Notes under the pieces: generated by a model
The model's database searches: none
The model's input: the letters and a program-made list of their open reading frames with translations, nothing else
What the model was told of the DNA's origin: nothing
In this document: positions 63,463 to 64,000 of the stretch, piece by piece
Numbering within the stretch: the first letter of the stretch is position 1
Layout: each line of letters begins with the position of its first letter
DNA from: Myxococcales bacterium
GTDB lineage: Bacteria > Lernaellota > Lernaellaia > Lernaellales > Lernaellaceae
DNA length: 64,000 nucleotides
Direction: 5' to 3'
Assembly (NCBI GenBank): GCA_012517325.1
Contig: JAAYVF010000007.1
Span: 36,043-100,042 of the forward strand
Made by a program: the position numbers and the translations under genes

Positions 63463-63864
63463 CTACTCGCATCCACCCTGCGTCGGGTTGCTCGGGAAGC
63501 TGCCCGCGTCATACAACACGCGCACGAAGACAAGGTTGTTGGCCAACAGCCGCGTGACCGGCGACAGCACGACGGCCTCGTTCGCGTCGGCCTGGAAGGC
63601 GTACTCGTTCGGCGAGTAGTTCTGAGCGAAGAAGAAGCCGTTGTTCGGGGCCGTGTCGCTCCAGCGGATGTTGCTTTGCCAGTATCGAATCTTCCCCTGC
63701 GAACCAGGGTTCCGGTCGGGCGTCACCACCGCGCAACCAACGGGCTCGTAGCCGGTGCCACCCTCCCAACTCACGACGCCGATGACTCCCGCCTTGCCGT
63801 CCTGCAAACCTCCAAAACGCAGACGGAGACTATAGTCAGGAGCGTAGAGTTCGAGGTCAGTCAT
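63463..63864 (-). CDS. Hypothetical protein, 133 residues
   Basis: The ATG at 63864 follows GGGGGTC. A soluble, aromatic, beta-looking protein: LELYAPDYSLRLRFGGLQDG, VVSWEGGTGYEPVGCAVVTP, IRYWQSNIRWSDTAPNNGFF, NEYAFQADANEAVVLSPVTR. No signal peptide or known motif. It diverges from a possible gene at the very end of the window. Function unknown. Confidence 0.65.
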   Translation of the reverse strand: MTDLELYAPDYSLRLRFGGLQDGKAGVIGVVSWEGGTGYEPVGCAVVTPDRNPGSQGKIRYWQSNIRWSDTAPNNGFFFAQNYSPNEYAFQADANEAVVLSPVTRLLANNLVFVRVLYDAGSFPSNPTQGGCE

Positions 63865-63916
63865 ACTGACCCCCTTTGAAGGCGAGACACCTGATAGAGT
63901 GATGTTGGGTCGTGTT

Positions 63917-63963
63917 GCGGTTGCGACGGACGGAGGCCGGAGGCCGACGGGAGCCGCAACCGC
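63917..63963. repeat. Inverted repeat between divergent genes
   Basis: GCGGTTGC (63917-63924) is mirrored by GCAACCGC (63956-63963), with a direct GGAGGCC duplication in the loop. It could be an operator, a recombination site, or an RNA hairpin. Confidence 0.35.
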
Positions 63964-63989
63964 GACGGCCGCACCACCCGGGGGTATCG

Positions 63990-64000
63990 ATGTCCAAGGA
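63990..64000 (+). CDS. Possible start of a gene cut by the window edge
   Basis: ATG TCC AAG GA, preceded seven bases upstream by a run of five G. Only three codons are visible, so nothing can be said about the product. Confidence 0.25.

Overview
The window comes from a GC-rich, Gram-negative-type, probably anaerobic or microaerophilic bacterium. Supporting this are an aldehyde:ferredoxin oxidoreductase, a glycyl radical enzyme, FeoAB ferrous iron uptake, several radical SAM proteins, lipoprotein signals and sigma70-like promoters. Exported proteins with very long Asp/Asn-rich linkers and a terminal Gly-Cys-Gly-Cys tail recall deltaproteobacteria-like or candidate-phylum genomes (Lernaellota-like). 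That placement is a low-confidence inference; the sequence alone does not fix the phylum.

Layout. 1-9000: partial manganese exporter, a secreted clostripain-type protease, a secreted GH2 glycosidase with an acidic tail, two membrane proteins and an acyl-CoA synthetase. 9076-16784: penicillin-acylase-type lipoprotein, aldehyde:ferredoxin oxidoreductase, and two cobalamin-type radical SAM proteins. 16801-20806: L-rhamnose catabolism (rhaM facing a rhaD-rhaB-rhaA operon with a clear promoter). 20930-36941: surface and envelope genes, namely an acidic-linker lipoprotein, a GT-C glycosyltransferase, a kinase, a diacylglycerol-kinase-like protein with a TetR-type operator, a giant protein with 16 disintegrin-like 32-residue repeats, and two adjacent proteins built from ten-cysteine modules. 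37078-46952: a 34-residue membrane protein, a methyltransferase, then a TetR-led operon of glycyl radical enzyme, two NAD(P) dehydrogenases, an acetoacetate-decarboxylase-like protein, an acyl-CoA dehydrogenase and a membrane protein. 47105-51117: a SPASM-type radical SAM protein followed by a 932-residue radical SAM protein with a second, cysteine-less barrel. 51277-55625: a small membrane protein, an acidic-linker PHP lipoprotein, and feoAB.

From about 55630 onward the style changes. There is a gene-poor stretch, two orphan genes, a decayed tRNA with its terminator, an AbiE-type toxin-antitoxin pair with its own promoter and operator, a serine recombinase, a zinc ribbon protein, a small basic protein, and a large radical SAM gene with an operator in its -10 region. 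A broken copy of the small basic gene lies on the far side. This looks like an integrated mobile element or island whose right end is outside the window.

The most notable theme is the mirrored architecture of the exported proteins. A spacer of mostly Asp/Asn sits either just after an N-terminal lipobox cysteine or just before a C-terminal GCGC-type tail. This suggests an undescribed C-terminal cysteine anchoring or sorting signal.
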